From positions 1-23,976 of the forward strand of contig DVMG01000007.1 in NCBI GenBank assembly GCA_018715105.1: 23,976 nt of DNA, written 5' to 3'. This stretch comes from Candidatus Ventricola intestinavium. Lineage in GTDB: Bacteria > Bacillota > Clostridia > Christensenellales > Aristaeellaceae. The notes under the pieces are model-generated. The model saw only the letters and a program-made list of their open reading frames with translations. It searched no databases and had not been told where the DNA came from. Positions 14,576 through 22,465 of the stretch are shown piece by piece; position 1 is the stretch's first letter, and each line of letters opens with the position of its first letter. Both the position numbers and the translations under genes were made by a program.

Positions 14576-15913
14576 ATGATCATGAACAAGGATCTGACCG
14601 TCGGCAAACCGCAGACCGTGTTGTGGCAATTTTCCCTGCCGCTGCTTGGAAGCATCCTCTTTCAGCAGCTGTATAACATTGCAGACAGCCTGGTGGCCGG
14701 AAAATTTGTGGGCGAAAACGCGCTGGCCGCCGTTGGCAACGCCTATGAAATCACGCTGATTTTCATCGCGTTTGCATTCGGCAGCAACATCGGGTGCTCC
14801 GTCGTGGTCTCCCGCCTGTTCGGCGCGAAGAAATTCTGCGAGCTGCGCACCGCCGTCACCACCACGTTCCTCTCGGTGGGCGTGCTGTGCGCCGCGCTGA
14901 TGGCGCTGGGCATCTGCTTCTGCCGGCAGATGCTGGGGCTCATTAACACGCCGGCAGAAGTCATGGCCGACAGCCAGCTCTATCTGGATATCTACATTCT
15001 CGGGCTGCCGTTTCTGTTTTATTACAATGTATCCACCGGCGTTTTTTCCGCCATGGGGGATTCGCGCACGCCGTTTATCTTCCTGGCTCTTTCTTCCACA
15101 AGCAACATCCTCGTGGATATTCTCTTTGTCACCGCGTTCAACATGGGCGTGGCGGGCGTCGCCTGGGCGACGTTCCTTTGCCAGGGCGTGAGCTGCGTGC
15201 TGGCTGTACTGGCGCTTTTGCGCCGCCTGCGGGCGCTCCCCGCATCCGGCAAGCCGCCTCTCTTCTCGTGGCCGCTGCTCAAAAACATCGTCGTCATCGC
15301 CGTTCCCAGCACCCTGCAGCAAAGCTTCGTGTCCGTGGGAAACATCATCATCCAGGCGGTCATCAACAGCTATGGTCCCAGCGTCATGGCCGGCTATTCC
15401 GCCGCCATCAAGCTCAATAACCTGGTCATCACATGCTTTACCCAGCTTGGCAACGGCATGAGCAACTATATCTCCCAAAACATCGGGGCAGGCAAGGAGG
15501 AGCGCCTGGCCCCCGGCTTCACAGCCGGCCTGAGAATGAGCTATGTCGTCCTGGCCCCCATCGTGCTGCTTTACTTCCTTTTCCCGCGCGCGCCCATCAG
15601 CGTGTTTATGAATGAGGGAAGCCAGGCCGCGCTCACCACCGGCGTGCAGTTTCTGCGGATTGTGTCGCCGTTTTATCTGGTCATCGTCGTCAAGCTCATC
15701 GCAGACGGCGTGCTGCGCGGCGCCGGCCTGATGAGCCAGTTTATGATCTCGACTTTTACCGACCTGCTGCTTCGCGTCGTGCTGTGCATCGGGTTATCCT
15801 CCGCGTTCGGCGTGGTGGGCATCTGGTGTTCCTGGCCGATCGGCTGGATTATTGGAACGGGCCTGTCTTTGTGGTTTTACCGCGGGTTCACCCGCCGCCT
15901 CGGTCGGCCGTGA
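14576..15913 (+). CDS. MATE family multidrug exporter
   Basis: A 445 aa integral membrane protein with about 12 hydrophobic segments and the MatE repeat organisation. The first repeat begins WQFSLPLLGSILFQQLYNIADSLVAGKF and contains the ALAAVGN stretch; the second begins LLKNIVVIAVPSTLQQSFVSVGN. MATE proteins export drugs or metabolites in exchange for Na+ or H+; the substrate is unknown. ATG 14576 follows AAGGA at 5 bases; ATG 14582 is a near alternative. The response regulator starts 34 bases after the stop with no terminator between, so exporter and two-component system are probably one transcript. Confidence 0.9.
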   Translation: MIMNKDLTVGKPQTVLWQFSLPLLGSILFQQLYNIADSLVAGKFVGENALAAVGNAYEITLIFIAFAFGSNIGCSVVVSRLFGAKKFCELRTAVTTTFLSVGVLCAALMALGICFCRQMLGLINTPAEVMADSQLYLDIYILGLPFLFYYNVSTGVFSAMGDSRTPFIFLALSSTSNILVDILFVTAFNMGVAGVAWATFLCQGVSCVLAVLALLRRLRALPASGKPPLFSWPLLKNIVVIAVPSTLQQSFVSVGNIIIQAVINSYGPSVMAGYSAAIKLNNLVITCFTQLGNGMSNYISQNIGAGKEERLAPGFTAGLRMSYVVLAPIVLLYFLFPRAPISVFMNEGSQAALTTGVQFLRIVSPFYLVIVVKLIADGVLRGAGLMSQFMISTFTDLLLRVVLCIGLSSAFGVVGIWCSWPIGWIIGTGLSLWFYRGFTRRLGRP

Positions 15914-15947
15914 TCCCTTTTCCGTCCTGCGGGGAGGTGCAGGCCGT

Positions 15948-16610
15948 GTGAATGTGTTTATCATTGAGGATGAGCGGCCCATGCGCGAGGTGCTCATCCG
16001 TCTCCTCACGCAATATGGCTATTCGTGCGATTCAAGCGACGATTATCCCCGCCTTGTCTCCGCCGTGCTCTCTTCCCAGCCTGATCTCGTTTTGCTGGAC
16101 ATCAACCTTCCCTATCAGGATGGGTTTGAAGTGTGCCGGGCGCTTCGCCGGGAATCCGCCGTGCCCATCCTCGTGCTGACCAGCCGTGCCACGGATTTTG
16201 ACGAACTGCTCAGTCTGAACCTCGGTGCGGATGACTTTATCACAAAGCCCTATAACGCTCAGGTGCTGCTCGCCCGCATGCAAAAGCTCCTCTCCCGCGC
16301 GCGGGGGCCTTCTGCCGGGGCCGTGCTTGTGCACGGAGGGCTCACGCTGAATCTTCTGACCGCCACCATCTCCCATGACGGCCGGGAGGAATCGCTCACC
16401 CGCAATGAACTGGGCATTCTGCGCCTGCTCATGGCCGGCAGGGGGAACATCCTCCCGCGCGATGCCATCATCAACGCTCTGTGGCAGAGCGAGGCCTTCA
16501 TTGATGAAAACACGCTGAACGTCAACATTGTCCGCCTGCGCAGAAAGCTGGCCTCTGTCGGCCTTGCCGGCTACCTGAAGACAAAACGTGGACTGGGTTA
16601 TTATGTATGA
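15948..16610 (+). CDS. OmpR/PhoB-type response regulator (BceR-like)
   Basis: A DNA-binding response regulator of 220 aa. The receiver domain (1-115) has the acidic pair Glu7/Asp8, phospho-acceptor Asp51 (LVLLDINLP), Thr78 and Lys100 (FITKP). The C-terminal winged helix (about 125-220) ends VNIVRLRRKLASVGLAGYLKTKRGLGYYV, the classic OmpR-type ending. The start is the GTG at 15948 (MNVFIIEDE), with GGGGAGG about 10 bases upstream; there is no better ATG before the domain. The kinase overlaps by ATGA. The downstream ABC transporter and the TTACA-N4-TGTAA site ahead of it support a BceR-like role. Confidence 0.92.
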   Translation: MNVFIIEDERPMREVLIRLLTQYGYSCDSSDDYPRLVSAVLSSQPDLVLLDINLPYQDGFEVCRALRRESAVPILVLTSRATDFDELLSLNLGADDFITKPYNAQVLLARMQKLLSRARGPSAGAVLVHGGLTLNLLTATISHDGREESLTRNELGILRLLMAGRGNILPRDAIINALWQSEAFIDENTLNVNIVRLRRKLASVGLAGYLKTKRGLGYYV

Positions 16611-17623
16611 GCCTGAGGGATTATCTGACGGATCACGCCGTATCACTTGCGCTCTTTTTGTTGGCGCTGCTGGCCGTATGCGCGCTTTTGTGGCTGATTG
16701 AAACGCCCGGCGTCTTCATCGCCTTCGCCTCTGCGCTGCTGCTGGCGGCTGGCTGCGCGTCGCTTCTGTGGGACTATGCGCGCAGGCGCGGGTATTATCG
16801 CCGTCTGCTGGAGCTGCTTGACCGCCTGGATCAAAAAGCGCTGCTCAGCGAGGTGGCCCCACGCCCGCATTTCCTGGATGGCCAGATCCTCCTGGAGATT
16901 CTGCGGCGTACCGACAGGCACGTCAATGACCGGCTTTCCGACATGCAGCGGGAAGGCCGGGAATACCGCGAGTATCTGGATACCTGGGTGCATGAAATCA
17001 AAACGCCCATTGCGTCGGCCAGGCTGATGGTGGAAAACGATCAAAGCGCCGTCACCCTGCGCATAGACGATGAGCTTGCCGCCGTGGAAAGATTGGTGGA
17101 GCAGGTGCTTTACTATGCGCGCAGCACGGCGGCGGAAAAGGATTTCCGCGTGGAAAAAACCACGCTGCATGCCCTTGTAAGCGCCGCGCTGCGGGCGTAT
17201 TCCAAGCCGGTGATTCAGGCGGGCGGCCGCGTCCACATGGAAGGGCTTGACGTGGCCCTGAGCGCGGATGTCAAACTCAGCGCTTTTGTCATCGGCCAGA
17301 TTCTCTCCAATGCGGTCAAGTATCGGCGGGAGGCGCTTATGCTGCGCTTTTCGGCTCATCAGGAAAAAAACGCCGTCCTCCTGCGCATCGAAGACAACGG
17401 TATCGGCATCCCCGCCGCGGATCTTTCCCGCGTCTTTGACAAGGGCTTTACCGGCGAAAACGGGCGCCGCTTTCCCAAATCCACCGGAATTGGCCTGTAT
17501 CTTTGCAAAAGGCTCTGCGACGGCATGCATGTGGGCATCCGGATCGAGAGCGCGCAGGGCCGGGGCACCGCTGTGACGCTGCGCTTCCCTTCCGATAGCC
17601 ATATCCGCGGGACGGGCCTTTGA
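16607..17623 (+). CDS. Intramembrane-sensing sensor histidine kinase (BceS-like)
   Basis: A 338 aa kinase with two adjacent membrane helices (about 12-31 and 36-55) and only a few residues between them. That is the hallmark of BceS-type kinases, which lack an extracellular sensor and instead read the state of their ABC transporter. The H-box YLDTWVHEIKTPIAS carries His129. ATPase motifs follow: N-box QILSNAVKYR, G1 DNGIGIPAADL, F-box VFDKGFTGENGR and G2 STGIGLYLCKRLC. ATG 16607 overlaps the regulator stop, and translation is presumably coupled since no clear ribosome site is visible. A strong terminator follows directly. Confidence 0.92.
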   Translation: MSLRDYLTDHAVSLALFLLALLAVCALLWLIETPGVFIAFASALLLAAGCASLLWDYARRRGYYRRLLELLDRLDQKALLSEVAPRPHFLDGQILLEILRRTDRHVNDRLSDMQREGREYREYLDTWVHEIKTPIASARLMVENDQSAVTLRIDDELAAVERLVEQVLYYARSTAAEKDFRVEKTTLHALVSAALRAYSKPVIQAGGRVHMEGLDVALSADVKLSAFVIGQILSNAVKYRREALMLRFSAHQEKNAVLLRIEDNGIGIPAADLSRVFDKGFTGENGRRFPKSTGIGLYLCKRLCDGMHVGIRIESAQGRGTAVTLRFPSDSHIRGTGL

Positions 17624-17629
17624 TCCTTT

Positions 17630-17668
17630 CCGCCGGCCCATGACAGGGCCGGCGGTTTTTTCTTTTTT
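17630..17668 (+). terminator. Strong rho-independent terminator after the kinase
   Basis: A perfect 10-bp GC stem (CCGCCGGCCC 17630-17639, GGGCCGGCGG 17646-17655) with an ATGACA loop is followed by TTTTTTCTTTTTT. It begins 7 bases after the kinase stop and separates the regulatory genes from the transporter genes. Confidence 0.93.
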
Positions 17669-17732
17669 CTTTTTCTCCTTTCAGGGCAGAGAATCCCCCC
17701 TTTCCGGCACAGGGCGCGTCTCTCCCCGGCCC

Positions 17733-17756
17733 TTTCCTTACATTTTTGTAAGGAAA
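17733..17756. promoter_or_regulatory. Candidate BceR-type operator upstream of the ABC transporter
   Basis: TTTCCTTAC (17733-17741) and GTAAGGAAA (17748-17756) form a perfect 9-bp inverted repeat. Its core, TTACA-TTTT-TGTAA (17738-17751), fits the TNACA-N4-TGTAA motif described for BceR-like regulators of Firmicutes. It lies about 127 bases before the ATPase start. A -10-like TATCCT is at 17806-17811 without a good -35, as expected for an activated promoter. Confidence 0.7.
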
Positions 17757-17877
17757 ATGTCATCTAACATCATGGCGGCGCGCCGAAAGCTGTGCTATCC
17801 TGAGACCAGGTCCGGACATTCCATTCCGCCGGCTGCATGGATCCGCGGCGGGAAGCATTTTCAAGGGAGGCACCTTC

Positions 17878-18648
17878 ATGAGCGAAACCATTCTGCGAGT
17901 AGAGGATCTTCAAAAATACTATGGAAACCGGGGCAGCGTCACCCGCGCTCTGGATCACATCGGTTTCTGTGTTGAAAAGGGAGAATTTCTGGGCATCATG
18001 GGCGCATCCGGTTCCGGAAAAACAACGCTGCTCAACTGCATCTCCACCCTTGATACCGTGACCAGCGGACGGATTTACGTGGAGGGTGAAGACATCACCG
18101 CGCTGCGCGGGGCTGCGCTCTGCGCATTTCGGGGGCAGAAGCTGGGCTTTATCTTTCAGGATTTCAACCTGCTTGACACCCTGACCGCCTGGGAGAACAT
18201 CGCCCTTCCCCTTTCGATTGCCGGGGTTTCCCCCGCCCGGATTCAGCAGCGCGTCCGTCAGGCGGCCGATGCGCTCGGCATCGGGGAGAGCCTGCAAAAA
18301 TATCCCTATCAGCTCTCCGGAGGCCAGCAGCAGCGCGTGGCCGCTGCCCGTGCCGTGGTCACCAATCCGGCGCTTCTTCTGGCGGATGAGCCCACGGGCG
18401 CGCTTGATTCCGGCTCGTCCCGCAGGCTGCTTGCCCTGCTTTCGCAGATCAACCGCGATCTGTGCGCCACCATCCTCATGGTGACGCACGATGCCTTTTC
18501 TGCCAGCTATTGCAGCCGCATCCTGTTTATCAAGGATGGGCGCATCTTCCATGAGCTCAACCGCGGGCCGGAAAACCGCCGCGCATTTTTTACCCAGATT
18601 CTCGACGTGGTTTCCGTGATGGGAGGTGACGGCGATGAACGCCTGTAA
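17878..18648 (+). CDS. ABC transporter ATPase, BceA/MacB type
   Basis: The 256 aa ATP-binding subunit of a peptide-antibiotic resistance and sensing transporter. Walker A GASGSGKTT is at 42-50, the Q-loop is in FIFQDFNLLDT, the signature is LSGGQQQR, Walker B is ALLLADEPTGALD and the H-loop is MVTHD. ATG 17878 follows GGGAGG at 7 bases. It overlaps the permease gene by 14 bases. BceAB-type pumps protect lipid-II-cycle targets from antibiotics such as bacitracin or lantibiotics and signal flux to a BceS kinase; the specific drug here cannot be told. Confidence 0.93.
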   Translation: MSETILRVEDLQKYYGNRGSVTRALDHIGFCVEKGEFLGIMGASGSGKTTLLNCISTLDTVTSGRIYVEGEDITALRGAALCAFRGQKLGFIFQDFNLLDTLTAWENIALPLSIAGVSPARIQQRVRQAADALGIGESLQKYPYQLSGGQQQRVAAARAVVTNPALLLADEPTGALDSGSSRRLLALLSQINRDLCATILMVTHDAFSASYCSRILFIKDGRIFHELNRGPENRRAFFTQILDVVSVMGGDGDERL

Positions 18649-20656
18649 GCTGATTTTCCGAAGTGTCCGGCGCCATATTCGGGATTATCTGCTGTACTTT
18701 CTGACGCTGACGCTGTGCATCAGCCTGTTTTATGCTTTCAACGCCCTTTCCGATCAGCCCGCCTTTGTCCAGCTGGATTCAACGCGCGCCCTCCTGTATG
18801 AGCAGTTGGGGATTGCGATCTCCACGCTCTCGGTGGTCATCGCAGCGGTGCTGGCGTTTTTGATCGTATATGCCAACGGTTTTCTGCTCAGGCGGCGCAA
18901 AAGGGAGCTGGGCATCTACATGCTCTCCGGCATGAAGCAGGGCCGCCTTGCCTGCATATTTGCGGCCGAGGCGCTGCTCGTGGGGCTTTGGGCGCTTGGG
19001 TTGGGCCTTGCGCTTGGCGTGGCTCTTTCCCAGGGGCTTTCGCTGATCGCCCTGAGGCTTTTTGCCGTTGAATTGTCCGAGTTTGCCTTTGTGCTCTCTC
19101 CAGGCGCGCTTAACCGCACGCTTTTGTGCTTTGCCGTGATCTTCCTGCTCGTCACGCTGCTCAACATCCGGTCGGTCGCACGGGTGCGGCTCATCGACCT
19201 GTTCACCGCAGAGCGCCGGAACGAAGCGGCCGGACAGCTGGACGGGCCTCTTCCCCGGCTTCTCTTTCCGCTCGCGCTGTGCCTGATTGCCGGGGCCTTT
19301 TTCCTCTTTTCCCGGCATGGCATTCTCCCCTCGCGGGATAACCATGCCTTTGAAACGGCCTGCTTCTGCCTCATCGCCGGCACGCTCCTCTTTTTTCAGA
19401 GTGTGCCCGCGGTGCTCATAAGCCTGGTGCGCGCCCAGCCGTCCCTCTATCTGCGCGGGCTGGGCGCATTCCTCGTGCGCCAGATCGCCAGCCGCCTGCG
19501 CACAAACTGCCTGGCCATGTCCGCCGTCTGCGGGCTTTTAACGGTCACGCTCTGTGCGGTATGCGTGGGGGTGAGCACTGCGATGGCCATGAATGCGCTT
19601 TCCCAGTCCTCCACCCCCTATGATCTGAATGTGATCTCCGATGTGGACATGGATGGCGACACCGACATCGCGCAGTTTCTTTCCACACAGGGAATCGACA
19701 TGGCCGACTATGCGCAGGAGATGGAGCAGATCTCGCTGTATGAAGCCGACTTCACCTACGCGGATCTGTTCGCCGGGCAGGATCTCCGGCTGTGGTCCTT
19801 TGATTCGGCGCTGCCCACTCTCCCCGTCTCGGTGATCTCCGTCACGGATTTCAACCGTGCCCTGGCCATCCAGGGGCGGCCTGCCATCGCGCTTGAAGAA
19901 GGCACGTTCCGGATCAACTGCAATTACGAAGGCACGCTTGCCTATGTGGAAGCTGCGCTTGCGGCGAACGACATGCTGACCGTGGCCGGAATTCCCCTGC
20001 GGCGCGCCTGCGAAGAGACGCTGCATGAGACGTATTACATGACCTCCGTGGGCAATAACGACCGCGGCACGCTGATCGTCCCGGACGCCATCGCCGCGCG
20101 CCTCACGAAGGATGTCAACGTGCTGCTGGTGCAGTATAAACCGCAGACCGATACGGATCACGTGCTTGCACAGATGATCCCCATCGGGCTTGACGATGCC
20201 CACGGCTACCGCTATACGGAAAAAAACATGATGTATGGCATGTATTACGGTGTAAACGCGTTCATGTCCTTTCTCTGCTGCTACGTAGGGGTGGTTTTTC
20301 TGCTGGTCTGTGCCGCGCTGCTGGCCGCCAAGCAGCTCACCGATCTGGCCGACAGCGCCCCGCGTTACGCTCTTTTGCAGAAGCTGGGAGCCGGCCGCAG
20401 GCAGATCCGCCGCGCCCTGCTTGCGCAGACCTCCGTGTTCTTTGCCGCGCCGCTGGCGGTGGCCTGCCTCTTTTCCTCTTTTCTCATCCGTGAGCTCCTG
20501 GCCCTTGTGGAGGAATTCATGCATCTTCACATCTCCACCCATGTGCTGTTTACGGCCGGGCTGCTGCTGTTCCTCTATGGCGGTTATTTTCTGGCGGCAT
20601 ACCTCTCCTGCCGGAGGATGATCGAGGAGCAGATGACGCCGCCCGGCCGCGCCTGA
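18635..20656 (+). CDS. ABC transporter permease, BceB type (FtsX domains)
   Basis: A 673 aa membrane subunit with about ten hydrophobic helices: TM1 at about 17-37, TM2-4 within 58-180, further pairs to about 320, then TM8-10 after 540. A large extracytoplasmic domain of about 210 residues (about 325-535) lies between TM7 and TM8, the known drug-specificity region in BceB proteins. That domain opens with an Asp-rich loop, DVDMDGDTD (336-344), resembling a calcium-binding loop. ATG 18635 is chosen because GGGAGG lies 8 bases upstream; a GTG at 18626 overlaps that site. No obvious terminator follows. It pairs with the ATPase and, by type, with the upstream regulator and kinase. Confidence 0.92.
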   Translation: MNACKLIFRSVRRHIRDYLLYFLTLTLCISLFYAFNALSDQPAFVQLDSTRALLYEQLGIAISTLSVVIAAVLAFLIVYANGFLLRRRKRELGIYMLSGMKQGRLACIFAAEALLVGLWALGLGLALGVALSQGLSLIALRLFAVELSEFAFVLSPGALNRTLLCFAVIFLLVTLLNIRSVARVRLIDLFTAERRNEAAGQLDGPLPRLLFPLALCLIAGAFFLFSRHGILPSRDNHAFETACFCLIAGTLLFFQSVPAVLISLVRAQPSLYLRGLGAFLVRQIASRLRTNCLAMSAVCGLLTVTLCAVCVGVSTAMAMNALSQSSTPYDLNVISDVDMDGDTDIAQFLSTQGIDMADYAQEMEQISLYEADFTYADLFAGQDLRLWSFDSALPTLPVSVISVTDFNRALAIQGRPAIALEEGTFRINCNYEGTLAYVEAALAANDMLTVAGIPLRRACEETLHETYYMTSVGNNDRGTLIVPDAIAARLTKDVNVLLVQYKPQTDTDHVLAQMIPIGLDDAHGYRYTEKNMMYGMYYGVNAFMSFLCCYVGVVFLLVCAALLAAKQLTDLADSAPRYALLQKLGAGRRQIRRALLAQTSVFFAAPLAVACLFSSFLIRELLALVEEFMHLHISTHVLFTAGLLLFLYGGYFLAAYLSCRRMIEEQMTPPGRA

Positions 20657-20688
20657 CGCCTTTTCATCCATCCTGTTATCTGAATTTG

Positions 20689-20722
20689 CCTCCAAATTGT
20701 TGACAGCTCAACAATTTGGAGG
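20689..20722. promoter_or_regulatory. Perfect 15+4+15 base operator palindrome of the marR operon
   Basis: CCTCCAAATTGTTGA (20689-20703) and TCAACAATTTGGAGG (20708-20722) are exact inverted complements separated by CAGC. The palindrome contains the -35 box and fills the spacer up to the -10 box. Size, position and adjacency to a marR gene point to autorepression by the encoded MarR protein. Confidence 0.8.
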
Positions 20723-20728
20723 TATACT
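20700..20728 (+). promoter_or_regulatory. Promoter of the marR-ADH-ALDH operon
   Basis: A consensus -35 TTGACA (20700-20705) and TATACT (20723-20728) are separated by 17 bases: 11 of 12 consensus positions. It lies 38 bases before the marR ATG and is embedded in the operator palindrome. Confidence 0.87.
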
Positions 20729-20765
20729 TGGCACGCAATGATTTTTTCAGGCAGGAAGGGATGTC

Positions 20766-21248
20766 ATGGAGAGCAGCGGCTTCGAACGCTTTTCTCTTCT
20801 GACCGGCAGAGCGGCTAAATCCATCGCCCGTCTCAAGCAGGTTCAGATGGAGGCGTTTCACCTCTCGGGCGCGCATGTCACCTGTCTGTGCCAGCTGAGC
20901 AGGCAGGGCAGCCTGACACAGGGGGAACTCGCGCGCAGAGAATGCATGGATCGCTCCCAGGCTTCCCGCATCCTGCGGGATCTGACCGCGCAGGGATATG
21001 TCCGCACGGAGGCCCAGCAGGGGTATAAGCGCCGCTATATGCTGACCGCTGAAGGCGAAAAAACCGCGGCGCGCATCGCCCAGATCATCCGGGAAATCAA
21101 CCGCTTTGTCAGCGGCTCCATTCCCCAGGCGGATCTCGATGTCTTTTACCGAACGCTGGAAACCATTGCCGGAAACCTGGAGATCGCGGCCGAACGCTTT
21201 TCCATGCCCCTGAAAACACCGATGACAGAACAGGATGAGACGACATGA
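20766..21248 (+). CDS. MarR-family transcriptional regulator
   Basis: A 160 aa winged-helix repressor. The helix-turn-helix and wing region runs about 45-100: SLTQGELARRECMDRSQASRILRDL (helices 3-4, in two parts) and GYVRTEAQQGYKRRYMLTAEGE (wing). Terminal helices form the dimer interface. MarR proteins typically release DNA on binding phenolic compounds, oxidants or other small ligands; the ligand here is unknown. ATG 20766 follows AGGAAGGG at 5 bases. The stop overlaps the dehydrogenase start by ATGA, so the regulator is translated with the enzymes. The palindrome over its promoter is the evident target. Confidence 0.92.
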   Translation: MESSGFERFSLLTGRAAKSIARLKQVQMEAFHLSGAHVTCLCQLSRQGSLTQGELARRECMDRSQASRILRDLTAQGYVRTEAQQGYKRRYMLTAEGEKTAARIAQIIREINRFVSGSIPQADLDVFYRTLETIAGNLEIAAERFSMPLKTPMTEQDETT

Positions 21249-22465
21249 ACGCCTTTTACAAGCTCTACTGCCGCGCCTTTCAACTGGCTTTTCGCGCGGC
21301 GCTCCCTCTGCTTCCCTATCGTGAGCCCACGCAGCTTGACGGCCTGGATGCCATTGCCCCGCTTCTGCAGGAAAAGGGCATTTCCTCCGTGCTGCTGGTG
21401 ACGGATGCATCCGTGCGCGGCCTGGGCCTGACGCGGCCCCTTGAAGAGGCCCTTGCCCATGCGCACGTCGCCTGCGCTGTCTATGACGGCACGGTGCAAA
21501 ACCCCACCATCGACAACATCGAAGCGGCACGCCGTCTCTATGTTGAGAGCGGGGCGCAGGCGATCATCGCGGTGGGCGGCGGCTCCGTGATGGACTGCGC
21601 CAAGGTTGTGGGTGCGCGCATCGCCCGCCCCAACAAGCCCGTGCAGAAAATGCGCGGTCTGCTGCGCGTGCTGCGCCGCACGCCGCTGAACATCGCCGTG
21701 CCCACCACGGCGGGCACGGGAAGCGAAGCGACGCTTGCCGCCGTGATCACCGATTCGGCCAGCCACTACAAGTATCCAATCAACGACTTTGCCCTCATTC
21801 CTGATTATGCGGTGCTGGATGCCGGGCTCACGCGCGGCCTGCCGCCGCAGGTCACCGCCACCACGGGCATGGACGCGCTGACGCATGCCATTGAGGCCTA
21901 CATCGGCCGCAGCACAAACCGGCTTACACGCGCCATGTCGGAGGAAGCCGTCGCCCTGATTGTCTCAAACCTCTATGCGACGTATCAAAACGGCGGGGAT
22001 CTCAAGGCCCGGCAAAACATGCTGCGCGCCGCTTACTGCGCAGGGGTGGCGTTTACCCGTTCGTATGTGGGCTATGTCCACGGCGTTGCCCATTCGCTGG
22101 GCGGCCGCTATGGCGTGCCGCACGGGCTGGCCAACGCGGTCATCCTCCCCTATTTTCTGGAGGCTTACGGCCCCGCCTGCTATCAAAAGCTTGGCCGCCT
22201 TGCTGTAAAAGCGGGCATTGCCAAGGAGGGCACCCGCCCGCAGGAGGCAGGCGAAGCCTTTATCCGCTGGATCCGGGATATGAATAAAAAGATGGGCATT
22301 CCCGAGCATATCGATCTGATCCGCGAGGAGGATATTCCCGAAATGGCCCGCCATGCCAGCCGCGAGAGCAATCCGCTTTATCCCGTTCCCGTGCTGATGG
22401 ATGAGCACGAGCTGGCCGCCATGTACCGCAAACTCATGCCCAGGGAGGAGAAAACGCATGAATGA
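21245..22465 (+). CDS. Iron-containing (group III) alcohol dehydrogenase
   Basis: A 406 aa NAD(P)-dependent oxidoreductase of the Fe-ADH family. The nucleotide-binding motif AVGGGSVMDCAK is at 109-120 and PTTAGTGSEAT at 153-163. Metal ligands predicted by alignment to FucO are Asp210 and His214 (GMDALTHAIEAY), His279 (YVHGVAHSLGG) and His293 (VPHGLANAVILP). It is about 20 residues longer than typical because of an aromatic, basic N-terminus (MNAFYKLYCRAFQLAFRAAL) that could be a membrane-associating helix (inference). It overlaps marR by 4 bases and the aldehyde dehydrogenase by 8. The pair probably interconverts an alcohol, its aldehyde and the acid, or detoxifies aldehydes; substrate unknown. 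Confidence 0.93.
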   Translation: MNAFYKLYCRAFQLAFRAALPLLPYREPTQLDGLDAIAPLLQEKGISSVLLVTDASVRGLGLTRPLEEALAHAHVACAVYDGTVQNPTIDNIEAARRLYVESGAQAIIAVGGGSVMDCAKVVGARIARPNKPVQKMRGLLRVLRRTPLNIAVPTTAGTGSEATLAAVITDSASHYKYPINDFALIPDYAVLDAGLTRGLPPQVTATTGMDALTHAIEAYIGRSTNRLTRAMSEEAVALIVSNLYATYQNGGDLKARQNMLRAAYCAGVAFTRSYVGYVHGVAHSLGGRYGVPHGLANAVILPYFLEAYGPACYQKLGRLAVKAGIAKEGTRPQEAGEAFIRWIRDMNKKMGIPEHIDLIREEDIPEMARHASRESNPLYPVPVLMDEHELAAMYRKLMPREEKTHE

